Origin: Intrasporangium calvum
GTDB lineage: Bacteria; Actinomycetota; Actinomycetes; Actinomycetales; Dermatophilaceae
Direction of reading: 5' to 3'
Assembly (NCBI RefSeq): GCF_028446585.1
Contig: NZ_JAPFQL010000026.1
Span: forward strand, 1 to 64,000
DNA length: 64,000 nucleotides
Position 1 is the stretch's first letter, and each line of letters begins with the position of its first letter. Positions 26,524 to 35,041 of the stretch are shown one piece after another. Below the pieces are notes generated by a model. That model searched no databases. It was not told the origin of the DNA and saw only the letters and a list, made by a program, of their open reading frames with translations. The position numbers and the translations under genes were made by a program.

Positions 26524-27777
26524 CTAGTGGGTGTCGATGAGCGTGGGGTTGTCGAAGACGTCCTCGAGAGCGACGATCGCCCCGCCTCGCGCCGTGGAGC
26601 TGATGCCCAGGCGGGAGACGACGAGCCGCGCGCCGCTGCCCTCGTCCATGCGGCGCTCGGCGAGGGCTGCGCCGAGGGGCTCGAGGAGGTAGTCGCCGAA
26701 GAAGGCGAAGTAGCCCCCCAGGACGATGACCTCCGGGTTGAGGACGTCCACCAGGACCGACAGGCCGCGGGCGAGGTCGTCGGTGATCTGCCGCAGGGCT
26801 GCCAGGGTGCGCTCGTCGCCGGCGTCGGCGCGCGTGTGCAGGGTGTGCAGGCGGTCCTCGAGCGGGCGCGTCGGGTCCTGCACCTCGTCGTCCTCGGGTG
26901 CTGCCAGCCGCAGCAGGGCCGACAGGCCGACGATGGTCTCCCAGCACCCGGTGCGACCACAGCCGCACTGGCGGCCCTCGGGGTCGAGCGGCAGGTGGCC
27001 CACCTCGCCCGAGAAGCCGGACCATCCGCGGATGAGCCGGCCTTCGGCGATGATGCCGGCCCCGACGCCGACGTCGCCCGAGAGATAGAGCAGGTCGCTG
27101 ACGCCCTCAGGGGCCCAGGCTGCGTACTCGGCGACGGCGCCCAGCTTTGCGTCGTTCTCGAGGTGGATCGGTGGCACGTCCGGGCCGATCCGATCGGCCA
27201 GCTCGGCGACGATCGGCACGTTGCGCCAGCCGAGGTTCGGGGCGAAGCGCACCGACCCCGCTGCGTAGTCGATGACTCCGGGTGGGGAGACCGTCAGCCC
27301 GGCGACGATCAGGCCGGCTTCGCGGATCGAGTCGAGCATCCGGTTGACGAGAGTTGCGACGCGGTCGAGGACGGCGTCGACAGGCAGCCGTGGGACGTCC
27401 ACCGGCGTGGACGACTCCCGGATCACGGTCCCCGAGAGGTCGACCGCTGCGAGGGCGACGTAGTCGACGTTGATCTCGATGCCGAGCCCGCAGACGCGTC
27501 GGCCGTCGAGCTCGACGGTCAGCCCGGGGCGGCCGACCGTGCCGGCGCGGTGGAGCTGGCCCTCCCGGACCAGCCCCCGCTCGGCCAGATCGCTGATCAG
27601 GCTCGACATCGTCGCCTTGGAGAGGCCGGTCTCCGCGGCCAGACGCGCTCGCGACCGGCCGCCGTGGGCGCGCAGGTGCCGGAGGATGAGGGCCATGTTG
27701 GCGGCACGCATCTGGGCCTGGTCGACCCGGCCGGCCGCTGCGGACGGGCGGCGCGGGGTGTGGCTCGTCGATGTCAT
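26524..27777 (-). CDS. ROK-family transcriptional repressor (NagC/XylR-like)
   Basis: 417 aa. Start ATG 27777 follows AGGAGGGAG. The N-terminal MarR-like winged HTH (NMALILRHLRAHGGRSRARLAAETGLSKATMSSLISDL) is fused to a ROK sugar-binding domain with the zinc motif QCGCGRTGCWE and SGEVGHLPLDPEG. The phosphate-binding glycine loop is changed to GLGIEINVDYVAL, as usual in non-catalytic ROK repressors. It is divergent from the second sugar ABC transporter and upstream of GH101 and GH35. The operator-like dyads on both sides suggest it controls the secreted glycosidase and the importer together, with a sugar inducer. Confidence 0.92.
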   Translation of the reverse strand: MTSTSHTPRRPSAAAGRVDQAQMRAANMALILRHLRAHGGRSRARLAAETGLSKATMSSLISDLAERGLVREGQLHRAGTVGRPGLTVELDGRRVCGLGIEINVDYVALAAVDLSGTVIRESSTPVDVPRLPVDAVLDRVATLVNRMLDSIREAGLIVAGLTVSPPGVIDYAAGSVRFAPNLGWRNVPIVAELADRIGPDVPPIHLENDAKLGAVAEYAAWAPEGVSDLLYLSGDVGVGAGIIAEGRLIRGWSGFSGEVGHLPLDPEGRQCGCGRTGCWETIVGLSALLRLAAPEDDEVQDPTRPLEDRLHTLHTRADAGDERTLAALRQITDDLARGLSVLVDVLNPEVIVLGGYFAFFGDYLLEPLGAALAERRMDEGSGARLVVSRLGISSTARGGAIVALEDVFDNPTLIDTH

Positions 27778-27940
27778 CGTTCTCCCTCCTGGCCGGATCC
27801 TCCCACGGGGCTCGGAATCCCGGTCCGATGACGATGACATTGGGGCATTGACTTTGGCAAACTTAGTTAGGACACTGGCCGAACGAATCGGGATCAGTGC
27901 CGTCCCGCCAGGGCCGGCGTCGCAGAAAGCAGAGTCGCTC
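27778..27940. promoter_or_regulatory. Divergent control region of ROK repressor and transporter operon 2
   Basis: TTGACT at 27848-27853 is a good -35 box for the transporter. It is followed by TTGGCAAACTTAGTTAGGAC (27854-27873), which contains the near-palindrome AACTTAGTT and resembles known ROK-protein operators rich in AAACT/AGTTT. The -10 box is not clear. An operator overlapping the promoter would give sugar-inducible import. Confidence 0.5.
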
Positions 27941-29269
27941 ATGTCCTCACGCACGGCTCGGACCACGGGTTCCCTCGCCGCCGCCGTCTCGCTCTCCCTC
28001 GTCGCAGCGTGCTCGTCCGGGACCCCGGCCGGCCCCAGCTCGGCACCGGCGAGCTCGGCGGCCCCGGCCACCCCGGTCTCCATCGAGTACCTCCACCGGC
28101 TGCCCGACGGGGAGGGGATGACCAAGGTCGCCGACATCGTCGCGAAGTGGAACGCCGAACACCCCGACGTCCAGGTCACCGCGACGAAGTTCGACGGCAA
28201 GGCGGCCGAGATGGTCACCAAGCTCGAGGCCGACATCAAGGCGGGGACCGCTCCCTGCCTGGCCCAGGCCGGCTACGCCGAGGTGCCGTCCCTGTTCACC
28301 AGGGGCCTGCTCGAAGATGTCACGACCGACGCCGAGAAGTACCGGTCGAACTTCTCCGAGGGTGCCTTCACGCTCATGACCGTGGGTGGCACGGCCGTCG
28401 GCCTGCCGCAGGACGGTGGGCCCCTCGTCTACTACTACAACAAGGCAGAGTTCGATCAGCTCGGCCTGCAGGTGCCCACCACGGCGGAGGAGTTCACTGC
28501 TGCGGCGGCCAAGGCAGCCGAGAAGGGCAAGTACATCGCCGCCTTCCAGCCCGACGAGGCGCAGTACTCCTTGTCCGCCCAGGCCGCGGCGGCCGGGGCG
28601 ACCTGGTACTCGGCAGACAACGACCAGTGGAAGGTCGATGCCTCCGGAGCCGCGACCCAGAAGGTCGCTGCGTTCTGGCAGACGCTGCTCGACTCGAAGT
28701 CGGCCATCGTCGAGAACCGGTGGGGCGACGGGTTCAAGAAGGCACTGACCGACCAGAAGCTCATCGGCACGATCGGTGCGGCCTGGGAGGCCCCGCTCCT
28801 TGCCGGAGACATGGCAGGCAGCCCCAACGAGGGCCAGTGGGCCGTCGCCCAGCTCCCGCAGCTCGGTGACGCACCGATGTCCGGCCCCGACGGTGGCTCC
28901 GGCGTCGTCGTCCTCAAGGGCTGCCCGGCGCCGGCCCAGGCGATGGAGTTCAACAACTGGTTCAACACCCAGATCGACGGGCTCGTCTCACAGGGCCTCG
29001 TCGTCGCGGCGAAGGGCGCGATGACGACACCGGAGCCGGTCAAGGCCTTCTACGGCGGGCAGGATGTCTTCGCCGAGCTGGCCAAGGCCAACGAGGCGCT
29101 CAATCCGAACTTCCCCTACATCCCGACCTTCCCGGCGATCGGCGCCGACATGGCGCAGGCCGCGGACCGGGCCGGCAAGGGCGAGGGCAAGGTCGCCGAC
29201 ATCTTCACGGCCGCGCAGCAGGCCTCGGTGGCGTCGCTCAAGGACGCCGGCCTGCCCGTGGCGGGATGA
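27941..29269 (+). CDS. Sugar ABC transporter substrate-binding lipoprotein 2
   Basis: 442 aa. Signal peptide with lipobox VAAC (MSSRTARTTGSLAAAVSLSLVAAC), then a Ser/Ala/Pro linker. The mature family-1 binding protein shows EYLHRLPDGEGMTKVADIVAKWN, LVYYYNKAEFDQLGLQVP, and FPYIPTFPAIGADM near the C-terminus. It differs clearly from the first binding protein, so the two importers probably take different sugars. The adjacent divergent ROK repressor and the GH101 and GH35 genes make a GH101 product (Gal-beta-1,3-GalNAc) the most attractive ligand. Stop overlaps the permease start by 4 bp. Confidence 0.9.
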   Translation: MSSRTARTTGSLAAAVSLSLVAACSSGTPAGPSSAPASSAAPATPVSIEYLHRLPDGEGMTKVADIVAKWNAEHPDVQVTATKFDGKAAEMVTKLEADIKAGTAPCLAQAGYAEVPSLFTRGLLEDVTTDAEKYRSNFSEGAFTLMTVGGTAVGLPQDGGPLVYYYNKAEFDQLGLQVPTTAEEFTAAAAKAAEKGKYIAAFQPDEAQYSLSAQAAAAGATWYSADNDQWKVDASGAATQKVAAFWQTLLDSKSAIVENRWGDGFKKALTDQKLIGTIGAAWEAPLLAGDMAGSPNEGQWAVAQLPQLGDAPMSGPDGGSGVVVLKGCPAPAQAMEFNNWFNTQIDGLVSQGLVVAAKGAMTTPEPVKAFYGGQDVFAELAKANEALNPNFPYIPTFPAIGADMAQAADRAGKGEGKVADIFTAAQQASVASLKDAGLPVAG

Positions 29270-30195
29270 CGATCACTCACGAGGGGCACAACCGTGCCCG
29301 GCGGCGGCGCGAGGCCAGGACCGGCCTCGCGTTCGTCGCGCCCTTCGCCCTGCTCTTCCTCGTCACCTTCGTCATCCCCATCGCCGTCAGCATCCGCTCC
29401 TCCTTCTACCGGGCCAAGCCCTCGGGGGGCGGCCTCTACGGCGGTGGGGAGCTCGTCGACACCTTCGTCGGCGCGGAGAACTACGCCCAGGTCCTCGGCA
29501 ACCGGCTCTTCTGGGACGGGATGGGCCGCGTGCTGCTCTTCGGGGCGGTCCAGATCCCCGTCATGATCGGCGCGGCGCTCGCCCTCGCGCTGCTCCTCGA
29601 CTCGCTCCTCGTGCGGCGGGTCACGATCTTCCGGCTCGGCTACTTCCTGCCCTATGCGATCCCCGGGGTCGTTGCGGCGCTGGTGTGGACCTACATCTAC
29701 AGCCCGCGGATGTCACCCATCAACCAGGCGCTCGAGGCCGTCGGCGGGGGGATCGACTTCTTCGCCCCCGGCACGATCCTCGGCTCGATGGCCAACATGA
29801 CGACGTGGACCTTCACCGGCTACAACATGCTCATCTTCCTGGCGGCGCTGCAGGCCATCCCGGGAGACCTCTACGAGGCCGCCCGCATCGACGGAGCCAG
29901 CGAGTGGGCGGTCGTGCGGCGCATCAAGGTGCCGCTCGTCGGCCGCGCCGCGATGCTCGCCGTCCTGCTGTCGATCATCGGCACCATCCAGCTCTTCAAC
30001 GAGCCGACCGTGCTCGCGGCCGTCAACCCGTGGATGGGCAAGGCGTACACGCCGATGATGATGGCCTACAACTCGATGACCGGCGGGGTCTCGCCGTCAG
30101 GCGCCGGCCCGGCCTCGGCCATCTCGATCGTCATGGCGATCGGCGCTGGTCTCCTCGCCGCCGGCTACGCCTTCCTCCAGCGAAAGACCGTCTGA
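29266..30195 (+). CDS. Sugar ABC transporter permease (MalF/LacF-like) 2
   Basis: 309 aa, six helices beginning at LAFVAPFALLFLVTFVIPIAV. The EAA loop reads YEAARIDGASEWAVVRRIKVPLV. The ATGA overlap with the binding-protein gene fixes the start. Typical membrane subunit of a CUT1 importer; no ATPase gene accompanies it. Confidence 0.92.
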   Translation: MTITHEGHNRARRRREARTGLAFVAPFALLFLVTFVIPIAVSIRSSFYRAKPSGGGLYGGGELVDTFVGAENYAQVLGNRLFWDGMGRVLLFGAVQIPVMIGAALALALLLDSLLVRRVTIFRLGYFLPYAIPGVVAALVWTYIYSPRMSPINQALEAVGGGIDFFAPGTILGSMANMTTWTFTGYNMLIFLAALQAIPGDLYEAARIDGASEWAVVRRIKVPLVGRAAMLAVLLSIIGTIQLFNEPTVLAAVNPWMGKAYTPMMMAYNSMTGGVSPSGAGPASAISIVMAIGAGLLAAGYAFLQRKTV

Positions 30196-30196
30196 C

Positions 30197-31057
30197 ATGT
30201 CGAACCGCGCGGACGTCCCGCCGTCGTTGCAGCCCTCCCGGGCGGCTCGCGTCCTGACCTGGCTCGTGCTCGCCCTCGCGCTGGCCTACTTCCTCGGCCC
30301 GGTCTACTGGCTCGTCGTCTCGTCGACGAAGAGCAATGCCGACCTCTTCTCGACGAGCGGCCTGCTGCCGGCGGCCAACAATGCCGCGGCGAACTACTCC
30401 GCGCTGATGTCGTGGACGCAGGGCAACTTCTGGCGGTGGGTGGCCAACTCGATCCTCTACTCCACCATCGCCGGCGCGCTGGGCACGCTCCTGTCCGTCA
30501 GCGCCGGCTACGGGCTCGCCAAGTTCCGCATCCCCGGCAAGGGGGCCATGCAGGTCGCCCTGCTCGCCGGCCTGCTCCTGCCGATCTCCCTGCTCACCGT
30601 GCCGCTCTATCTCGTCTTCCACGGGGTGGGTCTCGTCAACACCCCGTGGGCCGTCATCATCCCGTCGTGCGTCAGCCCGTTCGGGGTGTTCCTCGGCCGG
30701 ATCTACGTCGAGTCGTCGGTGCCGGACGAGATCATCGAGGCGGCCCGGCTCGATGGCGCGAGCGAGGCCCGGACCTTCTTCACGGTCGTGCTCCGGCTCC
30801 TCGCGCCGGCCATGGTGACGATCTTCCTCTTCATCTTCGTCGCGACGTGGAACAACTTCCTCCTCCCGCTGATGATGATCACCTCGCCTGAGCTGAAGCC
30901 GGTCACCCTCGGCCTCTACGGGATGATGAGCTACTTCAACCCGCAGTACGGCGCGGTCCTGCAAGGCGCCCTGCTCGGCGTCCTGCCGCTCGTCGCGCTC
31001 TTCCTCGGCCTCCAGCGCTACTGGCGAGCCGGCCTCGCCAGCGGCTCCGTCAAGTAG
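30197..31057 (+). CDS. Sugar ABC transporter permease (MalG/LacG-like) 2
   Basis: 286 aa, six helices (VLTWLVLALALAYFLGPVYWLVV as the first). The EAA loop EAARLDGASEARTFFTVVLRLL is present, and the C-terminus ends AGLASGSVK as in most MalG homologues. Starts one base after the upstream permease stop. Last gene of the second transporter operon, convergent with the Lrp gene. Confidence 0.92.
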   Translation: MSNRADVPPSLQPSRAARVLTWLVLALALAYFLGPVYWLVVSSTKSNADLFSTSGLLPAANNAAANYSALMSWTQGNFWRWVANSILYSTIAGALGTLLSVSAGYGLAKFRIPGKGAMQVALLAGLLLPISLLTVPLYLVFHGVGLVNTPWAVIIPSCVSPFGVFLGRIYVESSVPDEIIEAARLDGASEARTFFTVVLRLLAPAMVTIFLFIFVATWNNFLLPLMMITSPELKPVTLGLYGMMSYFNPQYGAVLQGALLGVLPLVALFLGLQRYWRAGLASGSVK

Positions 31058-31075
31058 CGCCTCCCGGACCGCACG

Positions 31076-32104
31076 TCAGATCTCGCCGCCCTTGAGGTAG
31101 GCCGGGAGCGGGACGAAACCGCTGGCGCAGCCGGACTCGTCGAGCAGGCGTCCCATCAGCTTGACCGTCCGCAGCACCAGCGAGCGGTCCGCGATGTGCA
31201 CACCGGGCATGCGCTCCTCGATGGTCGCCTCGAGCCGCTGCACGTCGTCGAGCGTGCGGGTCCACACGTCGACGGCGAGGTCGTACTGGCCGACCATCGC
31301 GACCACGGCGCGGGCCTGCTGCAGCGCTGCGATCCGGGAGGCCACGTTGGCGCGCTGGGAGGCGGGCGTCTTGAGGAAGTACCACGTACAGAGCGGGTAG
31401 CCCGAGTAGCGCCGGGCCAGCTCCGTGCGAAACCGTAGACGACGCGTGCCGACGACATCGGCGATGAGGTCCCGGGCCCGGCGCGGGCGCAGGTCCAGAC
31501 GCTCGGCGAGCTCGGCGGCGGAGATCCGCCCGTCCCGGGCCAGCTCGCGGGCCACCGCCTCGAAGAGCGGCGAGATGCGGGCCCGGTTCGGTGGTGCGAG
31601 GTGCGGAGTGAGGCGGTTGCGCTCGCCCTCGGCGAGCCCGGGCAGACGCCAGCTGCTCCCGTCGACGTAGGTGCGCGTCACGGGGTGGGAGTGGACCGAG
31701 AGCACGAGGCCGAGCGGATGGAGCCGCTCCAGGAGGAGCTGCGCGAGGGCGTCCTCGTCGCCGGCGATGATCGTCAGGACGAGCTCCCGACCACCCGCCG
31801 TGAGGTCGATGGTGGCCACCTCCGGCACCGTCGCCAGCTCGTCCGCGATGGCCAGGACCTGGCCCGGTGGGACCCGGAGCTCGACGAGGGCCACGCCGAG
31901 TCCGAGGGTGCCCGTGCCCGGCCCGAGGTTGGGGGCGACGGTGATCCATGCGGCGCCCGCCTCGGAGAGCCGGGCCCACCGCCGCGCGAGCGTCACGGCG
32001 CTCGGCCCGAGGATGGCCGCGAGCTCGGTCCACGACGCACGCGGCCGCACCTGCAGGGCGGCGATCAGGCGCCGATCGTCGGTGTCGAGGTCCAGATCCG
32101 TCAT
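31076..32104 (-). CDS. Lrp/AsnC-family regulator with two tandem Lrp units
   Basis: 342 aa, twice the usual Lrp length. The first unit has an HTH (DDRRLIAALQVRPRASWTELAAILGPSAVTLARR) and a RAM-like ligand domain. The second starts near residue 180 (EAVARELARDGRISAAELAERLDLRPRRARDLIADV) followed by another RAM domain (VAMVGQYDLAVDVWTRTLDDVQRLE). Such fused double-Lrp proteins are common in actinobacteria and usually respond to amino acids. It is divergent from the M20 peptidase-MFS pair, 137 bp away, which is the obvious target. Confidence 0.9.
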   Translation of the reverse strand: MTDLDLDTDDRRLIAALQVRPRASWTELAAILGPSAVTLARRWARLSEAGAAWITVAPNLGPGTGTLGLGVALVELRVPPGQVLAIADELATVPEVATIDLTAGGRELVLTIIAGDEDALAQLLLERLHPLGLVLSVHSHPVTRTYVDGSSWRLPGLAEGERNRLTPHLAPPNRARISPLFEAVARELARDGRISAAELAERLDLRPRRARDLIADVVGTRRLRFRTELARRYSGYPLCTWYFLKTPASQRANVASRIAALQQARAVVAMVGQYDLAVDVWTRTLDDVQRLEATIEERMPGVHIADRSLVLRTVKLMGRLLDESGCASGFVPLPAYLKGGEI

Positions 32105-32241
32105 GACAGGCCTGACTTTCAGCCATCTTCTTCGTCGGTCGCCGCGATCGTAGCGCCGTTTCTAGCCTTCAAGAGCCGGGATCACCCAGATCCGTCGCGG
32201 CGCAGCCCGGTGAGATCCGCCGCCCTTCGAAAGGAAACCGC

Positions 32242-33462
32242 ATGTCAGTGGTCGAACAGGTGCTGGGACACCTGCCCGCGACCCGGGACTGGCAGGAGGA
32301 GCTGTACCGCGACCTGCACGCCCATCCCGAGCTCAGTCTGCACGAGACCCGGACCCGCTCGATCATCGCCGAGAGGCTCTGCGCCCTGGGGTGCGAGGTG
32401 ATCGAGGTCGGCGGTGGCGTCGTCGGCGTCCTGTCGAACGGCCCCGGCCCGGTCGTCCTCCACCGCGCCGACATGGACGGCCTTCCCGTGACCGAGGAGA
32501 CCGGGCTGCCCTATGCCTCGACCGACACCACCGTCGACGACAGCGGCGCCACGGTCGGCCTCATGCACGCGTGTGGCCACGACGCCCACATCACCTGTCT
32601 CCTCGGCGCCGTCGAGCTGCTCGCCTCCGAGCCCGGCCCCTGGGCCGGCACGTTCATCGCGGTGTTCCAGCCGGCCGAGGAGAACGCCGAGGGCGCGCAG
32701 GCGATGGTCGACGCCGGACTGACCTCGCTCGTCCCCCGCCCGGACGTCGCCTTCGGCCAGCACGTCCTCGCGCACGAGGCGGGGGTCATCGGGACCCAGT
32801 CCGGCCCGGTCCTCTCCGCGGGCGACAGCATCCGGATCACCGTCTTCGGCAAGGGCTCACACGGCTCGATGCCCCACCTCGGCGTCGACCCGGTCGTGCT
32901 CGCGGCCTCGATCGTCCTGCGGCTCCAGACCGTGGTGGCGCGCGAGGTCGCCCCGACCGACTTCGCCGTCCTCACCGTCGGGTCGAGCATCGCGGGCTCG
33001 AAGAGCAACGTCATCCCCGACCGAGCGACCCTGCTCGTCAACCTGCGCGCCTACGACACCGAGGTGCGCGCGAAGGTCATCGAGGCGGTCGAGCGCATCG
33101 TCCGCGGGGAGTGCGCCGCGGCCGGGTCCCCCGAACCGCCCACCTTCGAGTACTACGACCAGTTCCCCCTGACGGACAACCACGCCGACGTCACCTCGAC
33201 CGTCACCACCGCCTTCCGGGAGCACTTCGGCCCCGAGCGGGTCGTGCCGCTCGGCCGGATCCCCGCGAGCGAGGACTTCAGCCGGCTGCCCGACGCGTTC
33301 GGCACGCCCTACACCTACTGGGGCGTGGGTGGCTTCCCATCCGGCCAGGGCGTCCCGAACCACTCCCCGTTCTTCGCACCCCTCATTCAACCCACGCTCG
33401 ACACAGGCACCGAGGCGATCGTCGTCGCGGCGCTCTCGTACCTTGGAAAGGACCACCAGTGA
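32242..33462 (+). CDS. M20-family amidohydrolase (N-acyl-amino-acid deacylase/carboxypeptidase)
   Basis: 406 aa, cytoplasmic di-metal hydrolase of the M20D type. Metal and catalytic residues are visible: HRADMDGLPVTEETGLPY, MHACGHDAHITCLLGA, the Glu pair in FQPAEENAEGAQAM, GQHVLAHEAG and the C-terminal NHSPFFA His. Typical reaction is removal of an acyl group or amino acid from N-acyl amino acids. GAAAGGAAA precedes the ATG. It overlaps the MFS gene by 4 bp (GTGA), so the enzyme and transporter act as a unit, either importing an acyl amino acid or exporting the product. Confidence 0.9.
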   Translation: MSVVEQVLGHLPATRDWQEELYRDLHAHPELSLHETRTRSIIAERLCALGCEVIEVGGGVVGVLSNGPGPVVLHRADMDGLPVTEETGLPYASTDTTVDDSGATVGLMHACGHDAHITCLLGAVELLASEPGPWAGTFIAVFQPAEENAEGAQAMVDAGLTSLVPRPDVAFGQHVLAHEAGVIGTQSGPVLSAGDSIRITVFGKGSHGSMPHLGVDPVVLAASIVLRLQTVVAREVAPTDFAVLTVGSSIAGSKSNVIPDRATLLVNLRAYDTEVRAKVIEAVERIVRGECAAAGSPEPPTFEYYDQFPLTDNHADVTSTVTTAFREHFGPERVVPLGRIPASEDFSRLPDAFGTPYTYWGVGGFPSGQGVPNHSPFFAPLIQPTLDTGTEAIVVAALSYLGKDHQ

Positions 33463-34973
33463 GCACGACCCAGGCTGTGGCAGCCCCCGCAGCGAAACGC
33501 ACGTTCCAGGGCAACGACAAGCTCCTCACCGGCATCGTCCTGGGGGTGCTCACCTTCTGGCTCTTCGCCGGGACGGTCGGCACCATCGCCCGGGCGATCC
33601 TCACGGACATCAACGGCGGCCCGATCGACGACATCGCGACACCGCTCGTCAGTCTCAACCAGATGAACCTCGCCGTGTCCATCACGGCCCTCTTCTCCGG
33701 CCTGTTCATCGTCGTGTTCGGCGGTCTCGCCGACCGGATCGGCCGGGTCAAGATCGCCATGGCCGGCAACGTCCTCAACATCGTCGGCTCCCTGCTCCTT
33801 GCCCTGGCCAGCGGGTCGGCCGCGCTGCCCATGCTCCTCACCGGTCGCGCGCTGCAGGGTCTCTCGGCCGCCTGCATCATGCCCGCGACGATGGCGCTGG
33901 TGAAGACCTACTGGGACGGGCCCCAGCGGCAGCGCGCCGTCTCGATGTGGTCGATCGGGTCCTGGGGCGGTTCGGGGATCGCGGCGCTCTTCGGCGGCTT
34001 CGTCGCCTCTGCCTACGACTGGCGCGTCATCTTCTACGTGTCGATCGTGGTCTCGCTCGTCGCGATCTGGCTGATGCGCGGCACGCCGGAGAGCAAGGCG
34101 GACGCCGGCTCGCACCGACGCCTCGACCTGCCCGGCCTCGCCGTCTTCATGGTCACCGTGCTCGCCCTGATGATCGTGCTCATCTTCGGCCGGCAGATCG
34201 GCTGGGGCAGCCCGTTGACGCTCGCCCTGGGAATCGTGGCCGTGGTCGGGGCCGTCGTCTTCGTCCGGATCGAGCGGTCTCGTGAGGTCCCCTTCATCGA
34301 CTTCGCCCTCTTCAAGAACACCACCTTCACGGGTGCCACGCTCTCGAACTTCCTGCTCAACGGGACGATCGGCCTGCTCATCGTGAGCCAGCAGATGCTC
34401 CAGATCGCTCGGCCCGAGATGTTCGACCCGTGGCGAGCCGGCCTGCTCACCATCGGTTACGCGGTGGCGATCATCGCCTTCATCCGGGTCGGCGAGAAGC
34501 TGCTGCGCCGCTTCGGCCCCCGCAAGCCGATGCTCTGGGGCTCCGGCATCGTCGGCCTCGCCTGCCTCGCCCTGATCCCGACGAACGTCCTGGTCGGTCA
34601 GTACCAGGTCCTCGCGATCGTCTCGTACACCCTCTTCGGGATCGGCCTGGCCTTCTACGCGACGCCGTCCACCGACGCGGCCCTGTCGAACCTGCCGCCG
34701 GCCCAGGCCGGTGCCGGTGCCGGCATCTACAAGATGGCCTCCTCGCTCGGTGGCGCGATCGGCGCCGCCATCTCCCTGACGATCTTCACGTCGTTCCTCG
34801 GCCCGGGCGTCTCCATCGTCGGCGACCTCCTCGTCACGCAGGGCATCCACACCAACGAGGCCGTCCGTCAGGCCGGCGCCGTCACCTTCCTGTTCAACCT
34901 CGTGATCGTCGTCGTCTCGATCGTGTCGATCCTCGTCACCGTGCCCAAGGGCCGGAAGTACAACGAGGACTGA
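33459..34973 (+). CDS. MFS transporter, DHA2 (14-helix) type
   Basis: 504 aa from GTG 33459 (GGAAAGGA upstream). About 14 helices; motif A is GGLADRIGRVKIAM and motif C lies around GSWGGSGIAALFGGFVA. The protein ends with a short charged tail (KGRKYNED). DHA2 members are proton antiporters for drugs or metabolites. Coupling to the M20 hydrolase and to a divergent Lrp regulator points to amino-acid or acyl-amino-acid traffic rather than drug export. Confidence 0.9.
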   Translation: MSTTQAVAAPAAKRTFQGNDKLLTGIVLGVLTFWLFAGTVGTIARAILTDINGGPIDDIATPLVSLNQMNLAVSITALFSGLFIVVFGGLADRIGRVKIAMAGNVLNIVGSLLLALASGSAALPMLLTGRALQGLSAACIMPATMALVKTYWDGPQRQRAVSMWSIGSWGGSGIAALFGGFVASAYDWRVIFYVSIVVSLVAIWLMRGTPESKADAGSHRRLDLPGLAVFMVTVLALMIVLIFGRQIGWGSPLTLALGIVAVVGAVVFVRIERSREVPFIDFALFKNTTFTGATLSNFLLNGTIGLLIVSQQMLQIARPEMFDPWRAGLLTIGYAVAIIAFIRVGEKLLRRFGPRKPMLWGSGIVGLACLALIPTNVLVGQYQVLAIVSYTLFGIGLAFYATPSTDAALSNLPPAQAGAGAGIYKMASSLGGAIGAAISLTIFTSFLGPGVSIVGDLLVTQGIHTNEAVRQAGAVTFLFNLVIVVVSIVSILVTVPKGRKYNED

Positions 34974-35041
34974 GCGCGCGACGCGCGATCCTGCGCGCTG
35001 GGTGGGAGGGGGTCGTGGCCGGATCAGGGCATGATCAGGCC

